64,000 nucleotides of DNA from Misgurnus anguillicaudatus (Eukaryota; Chordata; Actinopteri; Cypriniformes; Cobitidae), in the NCBI RefSeq assembly GCF_027580225.2, contig NC_073340.2, positions 21,398,001-21,462,000 of the forward strand, written 5' to 3'. The translations under genes and the position numbers were made by a program. The notes beneath the pieces are model-generated. The model worked only from the letters and a program-made list of their open reading frames with translations, had not been told where the DNA came from and did no database searches. Every line of letters starts with the position of its first letter. Within the stretch, counting starts at the first letter, position 1. Of this stretch, positions 24,222 through 35,442 are shown one piece after another.

Positions 24222-25620
24222 AATTTAAACTGACCCATCATAGTAGGGAAAAGAAGCATTCACTATTCAAATGCATCTATGTACTGCTGTGGCACGTTGC
24301 CTCAAATCTGAAAGCAAAAAGCACATTGCGAATTCCATAAAGCAAACAGGTTGTGCACAGATGAGCCTCTCGGTTTGATTTAGACCTCTGCAAAATGTGT
24401 TGCACTTTGAATTCATTGTTTTGCACTGTGTGACAAGAAAGATTCATCGTGCTCTTCTGTTTATTTCTGTGTCCTAGATTCTATAATGCAAGCGAATCAA
24501 TCAACGCTGGAGACTTCCGGTCCTCTTTAGTCCATATGGTTGAGTTTGTCTTCGTCCAAACATCACTCTAGCCCGTCTTGGAGGAAACTAAATCAAGGAG
24601 GGTGGTATACTTATCTGGCCAGTAAACACAACTCAAATTTCAATGTGCTTAAGCTATTCTTATGACTCACTGAACTATATTGTGTTGGCTTTCCCCCCGG
24701 TCGCTCTCAGATAACGCTTTAAAGACAATACAACTACCGCAGAGGCACAACACACAGGATTATTATGAGTACATGACTGTTTGCCTAAGGAAGGAAGTGT
24801 TCACTTACTGCATTTTAGGGTCTAGCACTTTGGGAAAAGAAGGGTGGGACTTTCTTGCCTTATGCATGGAAGCACTGAAACTTGTACCAGGCACACATTC
24901 ATTACAAAACAGGAAGGCACAGTCCAGTTGGTTTGTTTGTCACAGGTGCTCAGCTGTTACAGATAAGAGTCAAAGTGGAGCCTGCCCTCTCTCCTTTAGT
25001 AAAACAATTCTGTTCCTCAAAATATAAAGTGGCTTTGTATTGAAAACACTGGAGCACCCAAAAAGTCTTATACTTTTCCTTTACTACGGCTTTCAAAGTT
25101 CACTCCTTGACGGCAGATAATTCTTATCTAGCCACTAATAAAGTTCTTATGGGCTGTAGAAGGTTAACGTTAGAAGAGAGTTAACAACACTTGCATATGA
25201 AAAGGATGTTAGAGCAGTCCACATGCTGTGATAATTTTAGCTTTTGAATAAGCATCCAAAAAATGATTCAAACTGACTCGAAGTTTGACTAAATATATGC
25301 ATATCTGAAAATTGGACCTGTGCCTCAAGCCCACTCCACATAAATCAGAGATGAAGGGTGTAGTGGAAAAATATCCAAGAGGAATAGGACTTCTCCCAAG
25401 AGTCCCTAATCAGTAAACAGAGTGATTTCCTGCTATTGTGAGATGGGGTTCATTAATGGCTGATGACCTTTTTTCGCACATGTACATTTACACGCTAAAG
25501 CCTCCCCACCACACACACATGTGCATGCGTTTGAACCAGACATTTAAATATATGTTTGCTAAACATATGTGTGTGCATTTAGCTTTGCTGACTTGGAGAC
25601 ATTCCACTTTTTTTAAATAT
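24222..25620. other. Noncoding stretch, nothing recognised
   Basis: Composition is mixed and the sequence appears mostly single-copy. An open frame of 115 codons at 24680-25027 has no recognisable domain or splice context. Confidence 0.4.
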
Positions 25621-25624
25621 GCTA

Positions 25625-26719
25625 ATTTTCCAGCTCCCCTAGAGTTAACAACAGTTTTGGAACCTATTCCGCTGATCCCTCGGTCTGGCGCTAGAACTTT
25701 TAGCATAGCTTAGCACAATCCATTGAATCTGATTAGAACATTAGCATAGCGCTAAAAAATAATATTTTTCCTATTTAAAGCGTAACTAAACCCCTGGTCA
25801 GAGCCTGACTCCACCCACTGGCAATATTTGAAAAATGGAAGAAAAGTGGGCAGATCCCAACGGAGATAGAGGGGACGAACTAAGCTCGTACCAAGTGTGT
25901 GGTGAGATCGTAACAAGGGCGTGCTGAGCTTGAACCTGCTTACGTAACGACGTATTTTTTGTACCCAATATCCAATAGAAAAATTCAACTGCAGTAGCCA
26001 CCTTTCAACCTGAAGAGGGCAGCACTCAGACGTTTTTACACCATATATTGTAGTATTGAAACACTTTATATCCAAATGTCAAAAAAGTTACTAAAATCAA
26101 TGAACAGCACTAATAAAGCCCCATTCTTACAGATCATTAACTTAAAAAAGTTGGTTTAGGGTTTAGTTGCGCTTTAAAACTTGACTCTTCTGTAGTTACA
26201 TCGTGTACTAAGACCGACGGAAAATTAAAAACTGCAATTTTCTAGTCAGATATGGCTAGGAACTATAGTCTCAAACTGGCGTAATAATCAGTGACTGATG
26301 TAAGGCTGCAGCAGGCGTAGTAATATTATGCACTGCCCGAAAATAGTCCCCTTGGTTACTTTCAATGGCAGGGGACTATTTTCGTCTGCTGCGTAATATC
26401 ATTACGCCTGCTGCAGCCATGTTACATGAGTCCTTGATTGTTGTGCCAGAATGAGAGTGTAGTCCTAGCCGTGTCTGCGTGGAGGGTTGCAACTTTTAAT
26501 TTTCTGTTGATCTACGATGTAACTGCAGAAGAGTCAAGTTTTGAGTGGGAAGAATATTGAAACTCTTTGGTTATTTTTAGGCGCGATGCTAATGGTCTAA
26601 TCAAATTCAATGGATGGTGCTAAGCTATGCTAAAAGTGCTAGCACCAGACCCGGAGATCAGCTGAATGGATTCAAAAATGGTAAGAATCAAATGTTTGGC
26701 TCTAGGGGAGCTGGAAAAT
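25625..26719. mobile_element. Foldback 'ggactattttcg', left arm interrupted
   Basis: The left end 'ttttccagctcccctagag' opposes the right end 'ctctaggggagctggaaaa'. The centre of symmetry is near 26362, where 'gaaaatagtccccttgg' meets 'caggggactattttcg'. The left arm is split by a 395-bp insert at 25779-26173: the sequence before it ('tatttttccta') and after it ('aaaacttgactct') is continuous in the right arm. A solo arm is at 11221-11577. Confidence 0.85.
25779..26173. mobile_element. TTAA-flanked MITE, AGCGTAACTAAACCC ends
   Basis: TTAA at 25775-25778 and 26174-26177. The left AGCGTAACTAAACCC opposes the right 'gggtttagttgcgct'. It interrupts the older foldback cleanly. Open frames on the minus strand inside it carry no recognisable domain. 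Confidence 0.85.
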
Positions 26720-26809
26720 TTGCAGAGCTGGTGTTAAACATCTTAACCTTAAAAGTTTTAAGTATGTAAATATTTCCAGAGTGCCTTATTCTCACTAGCA
26801 AATCCTTAA

Positions 26810-27181
26810 AGATATAGTTTACCCCAAAATGAAAAAAAGCTCATATTTTACTTTTTACTTTCAGTCAATAAGTCATAGTTATATTTAGTAATATCCTCTT
26901 TTCAGCTTTATAATGGCATTGGATAGTGCCCCATTTTTAAAGCTCCAAATAAATGCATTTATACATCAAAAACTTATCCATACAGTTATTAAATGTCTTT
27001 TTAAGTGAAGCAATGGGTTTTTGTTGGCCTTCTGCCTGACCTCAACTCTCTTGTGAACATTTGAACGGTCATAATTAGAAATATTAATGTTTCCTTACAA
27101 AAACTCCAACTGTGTTTTGTCTGAAAGAGGAATGTCATATACACCTATGGCCAGAAGGTAAGTAAAATATTGGGGTAAACT
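26810..27181. mobile_element. TTAA-flanked MITE, 'agatatagtttaccccaaa'
   Basis: TTAA at 26806-26809 and 27182-27185. The left 'agtttaccccaaaat' opposes the right 'atattggggtaaact'. It belongs to the broad 'ttaaaggnatagttcacccaaa' group of fish MITEs. Confidence 0.75.
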
Positions 27182-27571
27182 TTAAAAAAAATAGTTTACC
27201 TAAATATGAAAATTATTTCATAATTTACTCACTTAAATGCCTTCCTAGGCGTATATAAGCTTATTTGGAGATTGATAAGATCCATATAAACAACACTTTA
27301 GGTTGTGTACAATATAACAATAGCGGCACGTTTCATCACAGTCATCATGCGTTGTGACAAAACACTCAGGCATGTGAAACCAATAATCGTCTTATGTATT
27401 CCAACATGGAGCAGTTGTGCTACAATTTTGATCATACACAACTTACAGCATGTTCACATTTAAACACAAGTTATCAATCTCTAAATGAGCTCAAAATGCT
27501 AATTGTTTTCCCTCACCAACATATCTTTCGCTTCAAAAAGACATACGAGGATCTCAGTTGCAAATCCCTAT

Positions 27572-27806
27572 GGGGCAGTTTCCCGGACAGGGATTAGACT
27601 AGTCCTACACTATGCAAGAGCCGTCCAAACTGAAAACAACTTGCACTGACATATCTTAAAATACATCAGTGCCCTTTTGTTTTGCCATAAAATGCACAGA
27701 AGTAATGTTTTTAGTAAGGCCTGTTTGCTAAAACTAGTTATATTTCATAATTAAACTAAGGTCTAGTCCTGTCTTAAAATAATCTTTGTACGGGAAACCA
27801 CCCCTA
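27572..27806 (+). mobile_element. 'cccggacaggg' repeat
   Basis: Begins 'ggggcagtttcccggacagg' and ends 'tacgggaaaccacccc'. Internal 'cttgcactgacatatctta' matches the copy at 35443-35669. Confidence 0.75.
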
Positions 27807-28250
27807 TAAGTGAGTCTGAATGTTCTTTTTTAAATGAGCATTTTTATCAGACTCTTTTAATGGATTCTGCCAACAAACCTGGATGGTCTTAAGCGTAAAT
27901 GGATTTGTGTTTTATGGATTAACTAATTGTTTATCATTTCCAGTAATGGCTTGTTCCATGGAAACTGTTGGTCGACTAACTAGGAGTCTATTAACTTCCT
28001 CCCTTATATCACTGTGACCGCACCCCCCACCTCACTGTCTGCCATTCACACAAAACAGGCCTCTATTGAAAAATCTGCCAGGAGAGAAGACCGAACTCCA
28101 GGACATTGTAGTAGCTATTTTCCCCAAAGAAAAGCAGGAGGGCAGGAAGAGAGACAGGCAGACAATCATTTACAGTCTCTAACCCAACAAACCATGCATG
28201 AATAAACCGTGTTTTTCTACATCAATGTCAATGGATAAAGAAGACATTGC
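27807..28250. other. Spacer downstream of zfp36l2
   Basis: No element or gene recognised. It lies just beyond the predicted poly(A) site of the minus-strand gene. Confidence 0.4.
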
Positions 28251-28271
28251 TAGATCTGGTTCAAAAATGCC

Positions 28272-28277
28272 TTTATT
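28272..28277 (-). promoter_or_regulatory. zfp36l2: Poly(A) signal of zfp36l2
   Basis: AATAAA on the minus strand, in the context 'aaattaataaagg'. Cleavage would fall near 28250-28260. Confidence 0.6.
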
Positions 28278-28975
28278 AATTTTTCTAGGGGAAATGTTAT
28301 AAAAACATTACAAATTTACTCTGCACACTTTGTAGACACAGCACCCTCCCCCCCAACTCTGACATATCACTCATTACATTCAATGTTGTTTTACTTCATC
28401 TAAAACTAGTTAACCAACTTCAAAACCTAATGTCCCCAGCTGGCACATTTTGAGAAGTACAGTTGAAAGCAGAGTATCTTTCATTAGGAATGGTGTGAAC
28501 AAATGATCTAAAAATAAACAAGAGAACAAAACAGCATCTTAGTCACCATAAAAAGGCATCTTGATCTATGTAAAAGCTACATTCAATTCGCTTTATATAC
28601 ACCAAAGCAACTGCTTTATTAGGTTAAACTATGTGGGATCTTTGACCCCAGCAGGCACGTATTAGCTAGTTATTAACCTCGAGATAGGAGAGTGCTACAT
28701 TCTCTGGCAGTAGACTGCAAACATTACATAACTGTGTGCAAATACTTTTTTGGTTGTCTTTATCGTTGCTAATTTAAAAACAACAAAAAATAAACAGAAG
28801 TCATACTTAAGGTGTGAAGTCAGTTAGTTCTTTACAGTCAAAAAGACCTCAAGACAGGCTACATTCTACAAATGCCCATTGATCCTCTGACGTCCCCTTC
28901 CCAAACAAGAAATCACAGCGTGACCTCATCAGGCACTCCCACTTTTTTAATATATACACAGTAAACAAAATTGAA

Positions 28976-29184
28976 ATAAATAGCATACAATTTCTTAAAT
29001 TATTTACCTATTTACAGTAAAAATAAACAAAAATATATTATTGTGAGACAAACCCAACTGTTTCCAGATTAATATCAGAGATCACAATTTAAACAGGAAG
29101 ATAAGTGTATTGCTTTAGCTTTGATAAATACCATATGGACTCAATTTATCCTCCAAGGCTATACTTTCACATGACAATAAATAA
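28976..29184 (-). promoter_or_regulatory. zfp36l2: Cluster of AU-rich elements in the 3' UTR
   Basis: On the transcript strand there are three UAUUUAU heptamers: 29177-29183, embedded in a full UUAUUUAUU nonamer at 29176-29184; 29124-29130 (ggUAUUUAUc); and 28976-28982 (cUAUUUAUUu). UUAUUUAUU is the preferred site of the ZFP36 tandem zinc-finger family, so the gene's product could bind its own mRNA. The sites are seen directly. The feedback is inferred. Confidence 0.75.
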
Positions 29185-29532
29185 GTTAAATAGATTTCAA
29201 ACCATGATGCAAAATGCAATGATACCACACAGTTAAAAAAAAAAACAATACAATACGCAGTGACACTCCACTGTCAACCATGGGTCCCCGCTACATCCAC
29301 AACCAGTGCTTGTGCTCTTACACCACTGCCAAACACTTAAACTTTGGGAATGTTTTTCCAGACACTTTAACTGGCCTATAACAAGCCATTATCTTAGTAT
29401 GTCATTGTAAGAAAACGAAAAAAAAAAACGAAAAATCGAATCTCAATCATGAGATAAACACTTGGGTCAAACCAATCTCTGACAATCATTCCATATTTGA
29501 CCTGAAGTTGGCACTACTGGGATAAAAGCATA

Positions 29533-30877
29533 TTAGTCGTCTGAAATCGACAGCCTGCTGAAGATTGGCAAACGTCTATTCGCCTCCATACTGGGCGACT
29601 CCGAGCCGCTGATTGTGCCAGAGGAACAGCACGAGCCGCTCAGGTATCCCTCGGGATCCGAGAGGGAGTCCGGTGGGCTCGGACTCGGAGCATCAAACAC
29701 CGGAGACTCGGAGAGTGGATGCATGGAGGGCAGGTGGCCCATTTTGAATGGGGGTGACGGAGGGCGCATGTTACTGTACAAAGCATCACCGTTCTGCTGC
29801 GTGAACGCGCTTGTAGTCTGAGTGATAATTGGCGCGAGAAACGCTTTAAGATCCTGATCGGGAAACGTGAACGCATTCAGACAGGTTGAATTCGGAGTGA
29901 GCGCGTCCTCGTAGAAGCCAAGCGCGCAGGTGGGCGGCGGGGGCGTGCGGGAAATCGGGCTGTCCATCAAAGCCGGCTCGTGGGAACTGGAGAAACCAGA
30001 AAAGCTCAGGCTGTGGTGCAGCTTTGGTCTTTCCCGTTGGGTCATAAACGGGTTCGTGGACTGTAGTTCAATCTCCCGGTTAAGCCTTGGCTGTGCGTTA
30101 CTCGTAGCGGCTCTGCGCTCTTCCGCGTTATGAATGAAGTGGCACCGGGGGCCGTATGGGCAGAAACCGATAGTGTGGAATGTGCGGCACGGCTCGGTTT
30201 TGTACTTCGGATGTCGAGACAGGTTCCTCAACTCGTGATAGCCATGGGCGAACTGACACTTCTCACCGTACTTGCACGTTCCGTTTTCTTCAAAAGGTCG
30301 GCAGAGCTCGGTTTTGTAGCGGGTCGAGTTGATCTGGGAGCCGGCTTTTTGCTGAAGGAGTTCCTGAAGTTGACTGCGCTCCCCCGTGTCACTGAACGCG
30401 CGCTCGCGATGTTTGTTCTCTTTATTCATGAAGGCAGGTGTCGAGCTCTCCAAACCGACCTGGAGTCGGTTGCTCAAGTTTAAGTCCATGTGGTTTGTTG
30501 AGTTACTCCTGAAATAACCAAAAGGTCTGTTGTTGTTGGTATTCGAGGCGGCGAATGGGACCCCGACATTTCTCTTTTCCAGCATGTTGTGGAGATAGAT
30601 TGCATTTGAACTTGGGAGCTTTTCCTAAAAGGAAACAAACGAAAGCTGTCAAAAAAACTTTACAATGCGAAATTTGCCACGCCAGACTTTTAAGTGTATA
30701 CTTTAAGTAAACGGGGAGTTGTCAAGTTCCAAATTTTGCCAACGCGTCCTACATAACCAGATAATACAAGACAACGCAATTACGCGTGAACAAAATACAA
30801 ACTAAGCAACTCTTTGAAAGTGTAAACTGCCTTACCCTGTCGAAATCGTATATGGAAGACAGAACCGTAGCAGACAT
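29533..30877 (-). CDS. zfp36l2: ZFP36L2-like CCCH mRNA-decay protein (two exons)
   Basis: RNA-binding protein of the ZFP36/TTP family. It binds AU-rich elements in 3' UTRs and recruits CCR4-NOT to deadenylate and destroy the mRNA. Coding exon 1 is 30836-30877 (14 codons, A at -3) and exon 2 is 29533-30624. The donor gtaagg and acceptor 'tttccttttag' bound a 211-bp intron and keep frame, giving 377 residues. Finger 1 uses C122, C131, C137 and H141, and finger 2 uses C160, C169, C175 and H179, both spaced CX8CX5CX3H. Ser92 (RERAFSD) and Ser221 (HHSLSFSGF) match conserved 14-3-3/kinase sites. Residues 364-377 ([14 protein letters not shown]) are the CNOT1-binding tail. The N-terminus [24 protein letters not shown] and [12 protein letters not shown] fit ZFP36L2 better than ZFP36L1. 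The protein is shorter than mammalian ZFP36L2 because the Ala/Ser-rich linker tracts are missing. Finger 2's lead-in reads KYKTEPC where most family members have KYKTELC. The gene stands alone with no close neighbour. Confidence 0.95.
30625..30835 (-). other. zfp36l2: Single intron of zfp36l2
   Basis: Begins gtaagg after codon 14 (phase 0) and ends in a T-rich tract and 'ttttag'. One intron after a very short first coding exon is the normal layout of this gene family. At 211 bp it is short. Confidence 0.9.
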
Positions 30878-31160
30878 CTTCTATTGTGAGTTCCAGCTTA
30901 GGGTAAAAGTTTTAGGACCGAGATCCCTGTGTCCTACTTCGCGACGCTTGGAAAATCCACAGGTGAATTGAGTTTTGCTGGGAAACTGTCGATGGAGTTA
31001 AGCTGCACAGGTCTGGGGAGTGTCGTGCTTGAGCAAAGTTTGCACATGTGTATAAATGCGTTGCAGCTGTTGAAGGGGGGGAGTTCAACAAAGTTTCAAG
31101 TATGCACCGCTCCAAGCCGCGCCCTTCCCGTCACGTGGTGTCGGTAACGTCCCCTCTCAG
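30878..31160 (-). promoter_or_regulatory. zfp36l2: 5' UTR and proximal promoter of zfp36l2
   Basis: GC-richer and CpG-containing compared with the surroundings. A CACGTG E-box lies at 31132-31137, beside a GC-box-like 'ccgcgccc' at 31118-31125. A weak TATA-like 'catttata' (minus strand) lies near 31051-31058, which would put the start around 31020-31030 and give a 5' UTR of about 150 nt. The start site is inferred. Confidence 0.55.
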
Positions 31161-32720
31161 GCCCGATGCGCAAGCGCTTCAAATCAGAGCTATTCAGATT
31201 CAACTCAGGTGTTTGAAATCAGATGCATTTCTTTTCTGCAGTTCCTCACAAGATGTCTCATACTAGATTTCTTCTTTTGTGAGCTCAACAGCAACATAAC
31301 TCCACTCATTCGAAATTTAACTTGCTTGTATCACCATCCAAACTCTATAAAAGTTATAAAAGTAATTAAAGTAATGTTTCATTGATCAGATGTAGTTTTA
31401 GTTTTAATATATAGCCCATAAGTCAGCAAGCAGCAACAAAGACCTACAGTGCCCTTATGCATGCTTTTTAATAGCAATACTGGAGATTAAAAATAGATGT
31501 CCTGTTTGTATTAATGTTAATATTAATAATAATAATATACTAGTAAAACAGATATAAAATATTAAAGTAAATTATTATTCAGACCAATAATATTGTGGAA
31601 AGGTATTTTCTAATTTGTGCATAGGCCTATATGATGATGTTGTATTGCAGTATACTTAATCAAATATATCAGAGGAAAAGTTCACATGCTGTCATAAAGG
31701 TTTATTTGTTTACAGAAAATACTACTGTTAAAGAAACATGGTTACCGTAGTAAAACCATGGTTTTGCTAATAGTAATCATTACACAAAAAAAGTGGGTAA
31801 TACACTTTTACCACAAAAGAAAAACTATGGATACTTTTCGTAAGGGGTGGTTCATAGTGAAAATCACTAGTGAAAATGCTTAAATTTAGCATATTTTTTC
31901 CATTTATTTTCTATACAAACATGAACATATGATCATATAAAACTGCTATGTAAATGTGTCACAAAACTCATGGACTGAATGGAAAGCTGCCCAGTGCAGC
32001 CTTCATGTTGGATCCCAATTTAGTGGCTATTTAAGTTTATTCCATGTGAAATTCCCATCATTTTAAATTGGCAGTTTCTGTTAGCAATCCTCACCACAAT
32101 GGCATCCCATACGTAGGATGATTAGACCCACAGATTATGTAATACGTTACATGAGTAACAGAGACTGCCCCAATTGTGCGTGATTCGACTTGTGTGTGCA
32201 AACCAAGGATTAGCCGCTCATAGTTTCATTGCAGATAGTAAAGTGACAAAACACAAATCATAATAGATGCTGGTCTTGGGTGCAAACCTTCAATTTAGAG
32301 TTTTAAATTACACAGAAAACACATATTCAAACTGTAAGCCACAGACAACCAAACTGAATCAACCCACCATAAAAATAAAACTCTGTCCACAGAAACCACT
32401 CGTCCATTACACTGACTCCGGTTCTCGCCGAGCAGCTCTGATCAGTCCAAAACATTACATCATTGCACAGAGAGGGAACATCGCTACTATGGCCAGAGCG
32501 GCTGCCAAGGCGTCTGCACAGGACTGTACACTGGCTCCTTTGTGATGTCCACAATGCGTATCCAAGGCAACCGGTAGGTAGAAAGGATGGCCCAAAAGTG
32601 AAAGCTCCTTGTCTTCGATGCAACACATAGGCCTATTGATGTTACTAAATCTCTCACTCTCTGCTGTGGTAAGTCACCTGCACTAGGCTTGTATTTTGAT
32701 AACAGGTGCATGTTTGTACC
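31161..32720. other. Upstream flank of zfp36l2, no gene seen
   Basis: AT-rich from 31300 to 32100. The 32370-32640 part is GC-balanced, with overlapping short open frames on both strands and no recognised domain. Distal regulatory sequence for zfp36l2 may lie here (inference). Confidence 0.4.
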
Positions 32721-32721
32721 A

Positions 32722-32926
32722 CACTGTAAAAAATACTTTGCTGCCTTAAATTTTTTGTTAAATCAACTTACTATTATTTATCTTGACTGGAGATGAGTTG
32801 TTATAACTACAGGTGACTTCTCAACTATATTTTATAAGTTGTGACAACTCATCTCTGTTGACATGACTTGTAAATCTGAGTTGATTTAACAAAAAATTTT
32901 AAGGCAGCAAAGTATTTTTTACAGTG
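32722..32926. mobile_element. Foldback MITE, CACTGTAAAAAATACTTTG ends
   Basis: CACTGTAAAAAATACTTTGC and the block 'taaattttttgttaaatcaa' at the left are mirrored at the right ('ttgatttaacaaaaaatttt', 'gcaaagtattttttacagtg'). The inverted ends are about 45 bp and nearly perfect. Confidence 0.85.
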
Positions 32927-33030
32927 CAGGTTCACTGTATAAAGTTAAAACAACTTGGTTTTGCAAGTCAATTCAATCTACTATTTTAAGTTTTGACTTG
33001 TGATAAGTTGATAAACAAGGTTAAGGTTAA

Positions 33031-33456
33031 AGGGAAACACCACAGTTTTTCAATATTTTATGTTTTTAACTCAACTTAGATGAATTAATACATACCTATC
33101 TTTTTTTCAATGCATGCACTTTTAATCTTTCTACAGCGCTTTTTAAATGTGTTAGCATTTAGCCTAGCCCCGTTCTTTCCTATGGCTCCAAACTAAAGTT
33201 TTATTTTGTGCGCCCATACTTACTCATTTAACTACTCATGTAACAGTCTTTAAATAGGGAAACATGGAAGTGTTTGGTGGCTTCTAAATTCATCCCTGTT
33301 TGGAGCCATAGGAATGAATGGGCTAAATGCTAACACATTCATGAGGCGCTGTACAAAGATTAAAAGTGCACGCATTGAAAAAAGATGGGTATTTATTAAT
33401 TCGACTGAGTTGAGGTAAGAACATAGTAAAATATTGAAAAACAGTGGTGTTTTCCT
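33031..33456. mobile_element. TTAA-flanked foldback, AGGGAAACACCAC ends
   Basis: TTAA at 33027-33030 and 33457-33460. The left arm 'cacagtttttcaatatttta' opposes the right arm 'atattgaaaaacagtggtgt'. Further in, 'gtgttagcatttagc' opposes 'gctaaatgctaacac', and 'ctatggctccaaac' opposes 'gtttggagccatag'. Confidence 0.85.
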
Positions 33457-33717
33457 TTAAAGTAAAACAAAAGTATATGTTGATTTGATATTATTTTTAC
33501 AGTATTCATATGTTTGCATTTTTACAGGAAAATCTGTAGGAGCACTCCTTTTGTATGCATCAGTTGTTAATTTTATTTTCTAATTATATTTACATCCCAT
33601 TTAGTTATTTAGCAGACATTTGTGATGTACATCACAAGGAATTTGACAAGTAAAAGGTACAATAGCTGTAGTATTACAATTCCATGCCAGAATATTAAAA
33701 TAAACTAAAGGAAGCCA

Positions 33718-33870
33718 CTTTAAGTATGTACCTCAATTGGCAGAGCATTGCATTAGCTGTGGAAAAAGTCATGGGTTCAATCTTCAGGGAGCTCCAAGTC
33801 ACTTAAAGTACACTCCAAGTCAGTTTGGATAAAAACATCTGCCAAATGCATAAACGGAAATGCAAGGACA
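33718..33870 (+). repeat. tRNA-derived SINE
   Basis: Head 'cctcaattggcagagcattg', then box B GGTTCAATCTT near 33775, and tail 'ggataaaaacatctgccaaa' followed by tgcataaac. Same family as 13190-13345. Confidence 0.75.
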
Positions 33871-34276
33871 CATTATTTTTTAATAAATCAAATAATGTAG
33901 TATAGTGACGTTTGATTTAACATATTGGACCAATATCATTATGCATTGCAAATATTGAGATTGTCTGCTGTTGACAGGTCTGTGACCTTAGTCTCTGACC
34001 CCAGAATCTTCCCTACAGGCAGCAGTGTGTCCAGAAGCCATGTTTGAGGTCTGTTCTGCTTGTTTATGTATGGTTACACCCAGAGCTGAATTTATCCCCA
34101 GCTTCCATCTGCAGCAGCAGGCCCGTGCATGGAGATGAGACTGGTTTAGGTCGGTTTGTGCCGCACGCCGGCTTCTAAGCACAACTTCCCTCTATGTGTT
34201 ATTATCGTCGAGGCGTCTCCTCTGTGGCGATATTCTTTTTTAGACAATTTCTTTTTTTTCTATGCTTACGTTGACT
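33871..34276. other. Noncoding stretch
   Basis: Nothing recognised. GC rises after 33960. Confidence 0.4.
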
Positions 34277-34462
34277 GGGATAGTTCACCCAAAAATGAAA
34301 AACCTGCCACCATTTACTCACCCTCATGTTGTTCCAAACCTGTCCAACTTTCCCTTTTGTGATTTGGGATCTAAATCTCCTTTTGTGTCCCACAGATATG
34401 CCTTTTATGTTTGAAACAACATATTGGTAAGTCAATCAAAATTATGGGTGAACTAACTAACT
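34277..34462. mobile_element. Degraded 'gggatagttcacccaaaaat' MITE
   Basis: The left end 'gggatagttcacccaaaaat' and internal 'tttactcaccctcatgttgt' are the hallmark of a very common fish MITE. The right end 'aaaattatgggtgaacta' opposes it. TTAA flanks have been lost. Confidence 0.7.
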
Positions 34463-35004
34463 TTTTTAGCTTCTTTATATTTCCATTTAATGTAATATTC
34501 AAATTCCAAGTCAAAAGCTTATATCAAGTACCAAATAATAATGGTAATTCTTTCATTTAGGCAGTGTCACTCGTACGACAATACCTTGGCCTATATCATT
34601 AATCAGCCTCTATTAAATCTTTGTTACATTCACACTAATATGTCAATCTGCTTTGTTTTGAAATGACGGTAGTCACTCCTAAACGGATGCTGTTCCTCCC
34701 TCTTCACCATGCCACAGAGCTGGTATTCTGGGTTTCAGCATGCCCTATTGGCCTAGCCACAGCCAGGCAACCTTTCATTACACTAGCCGAGGGAGGTGCC
34801 CTGGACATCCCCATCGAAGACAGCATCACCACACCCCAAAAACTGCTGGAACAAGTATCCTCGGATCTATGTAGACTTCGACAAGAGCGAAAGACAAAGG
34901 TCTCTCTGTACATATACATTTCCAAATGTAGAGTCAACTGAAACACTTCTAAATCTAAAAGCGTTGTGATAATGTTAACGTGTGTCTTTCCTAATTGACA
35001 TCAC
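34463..35004. other. Single-copy stretch with exon-like open frame
   Basis: Contains a plus-strand frame open from 34663 to 34941, GC-balanced and flanked by a pyrimidine tract ending in cag at about 34717. See the separate finding. Not called as a gene. Confidence 0.3.
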
Positions 35005-35007
35005 TCT

Positions 35008-35195
35008 AAAAACAACAGGTGCTACATGGGACCAAAAGTGGTTCTTTGGTCGTAATCATAGAAGAACCGTTTTTAGTGCCATACAGCACCGATGAAGCAC
35101 CTGTGAAGCACCTGTGTAGAACCAAATAGTGCTATGTACAACCATATGTGGTGCTATATGGCCCCCATATGGTTCTACACAGGTGCTTTTTCTCA
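35008..35195. repeat. 'ggttctttggtc...gtgctatat' repeat
   Basis: Repeating short words (agcacc, ggttct, tgtgtagaacc) on both strands. The left 'aacaggtgctacatggg' and right 'ccatatggttctacacaggt' are imperfect inverted counterparts. It resembles a dispersed fish repeat. Confidence 0.5.
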
Positions 35196-35442
35196 TTCAT
35201 AAAATTACAATTGCCTTTTCAGACTGACATGCCATTGATGGAACCACATCGCCCCCTTCTGACGTAAAATAACTTAAGGTAATGCAATGTTGATGTAATG
35301 CAAAGTATATGATAAATTTGGTCATGCAGAATATATTTGTGGGTGAGACTGTCCTAGCGTATTACATTGTGATATGATAAGAATATTTGGAGCTGGAAGC
35401 AGTGTTTTAGGTGGAGGGCCTGGTTTCACAAGCTGTGACGGT

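Larger units (their letters stand above)
28255..29532 (-). other. zfp36l2: zfp36l2 3' untranslated region
   Basis: AT-rich, transcribed leftwards from the stop codon of zfp36l2. It is free of the MITEs that crowd the rest of the window, which fits a functional UTR. It holds three UAUUUAU elements (28976-29184) and ends near a canonical AAUAAA at 28272-28277. The length (about 1.28 kb) is an inference from that signal. An alternative upstream poly(A) site cannot be excluded. Confidence 0.7.

Noticed and set aside
29615..30483. Open frames opposite the zfp36l2 coding exon on the plus strand
   Set aside because: They are antisense or frame shadows of a strongly conserved coding exon and have no domain of their own.
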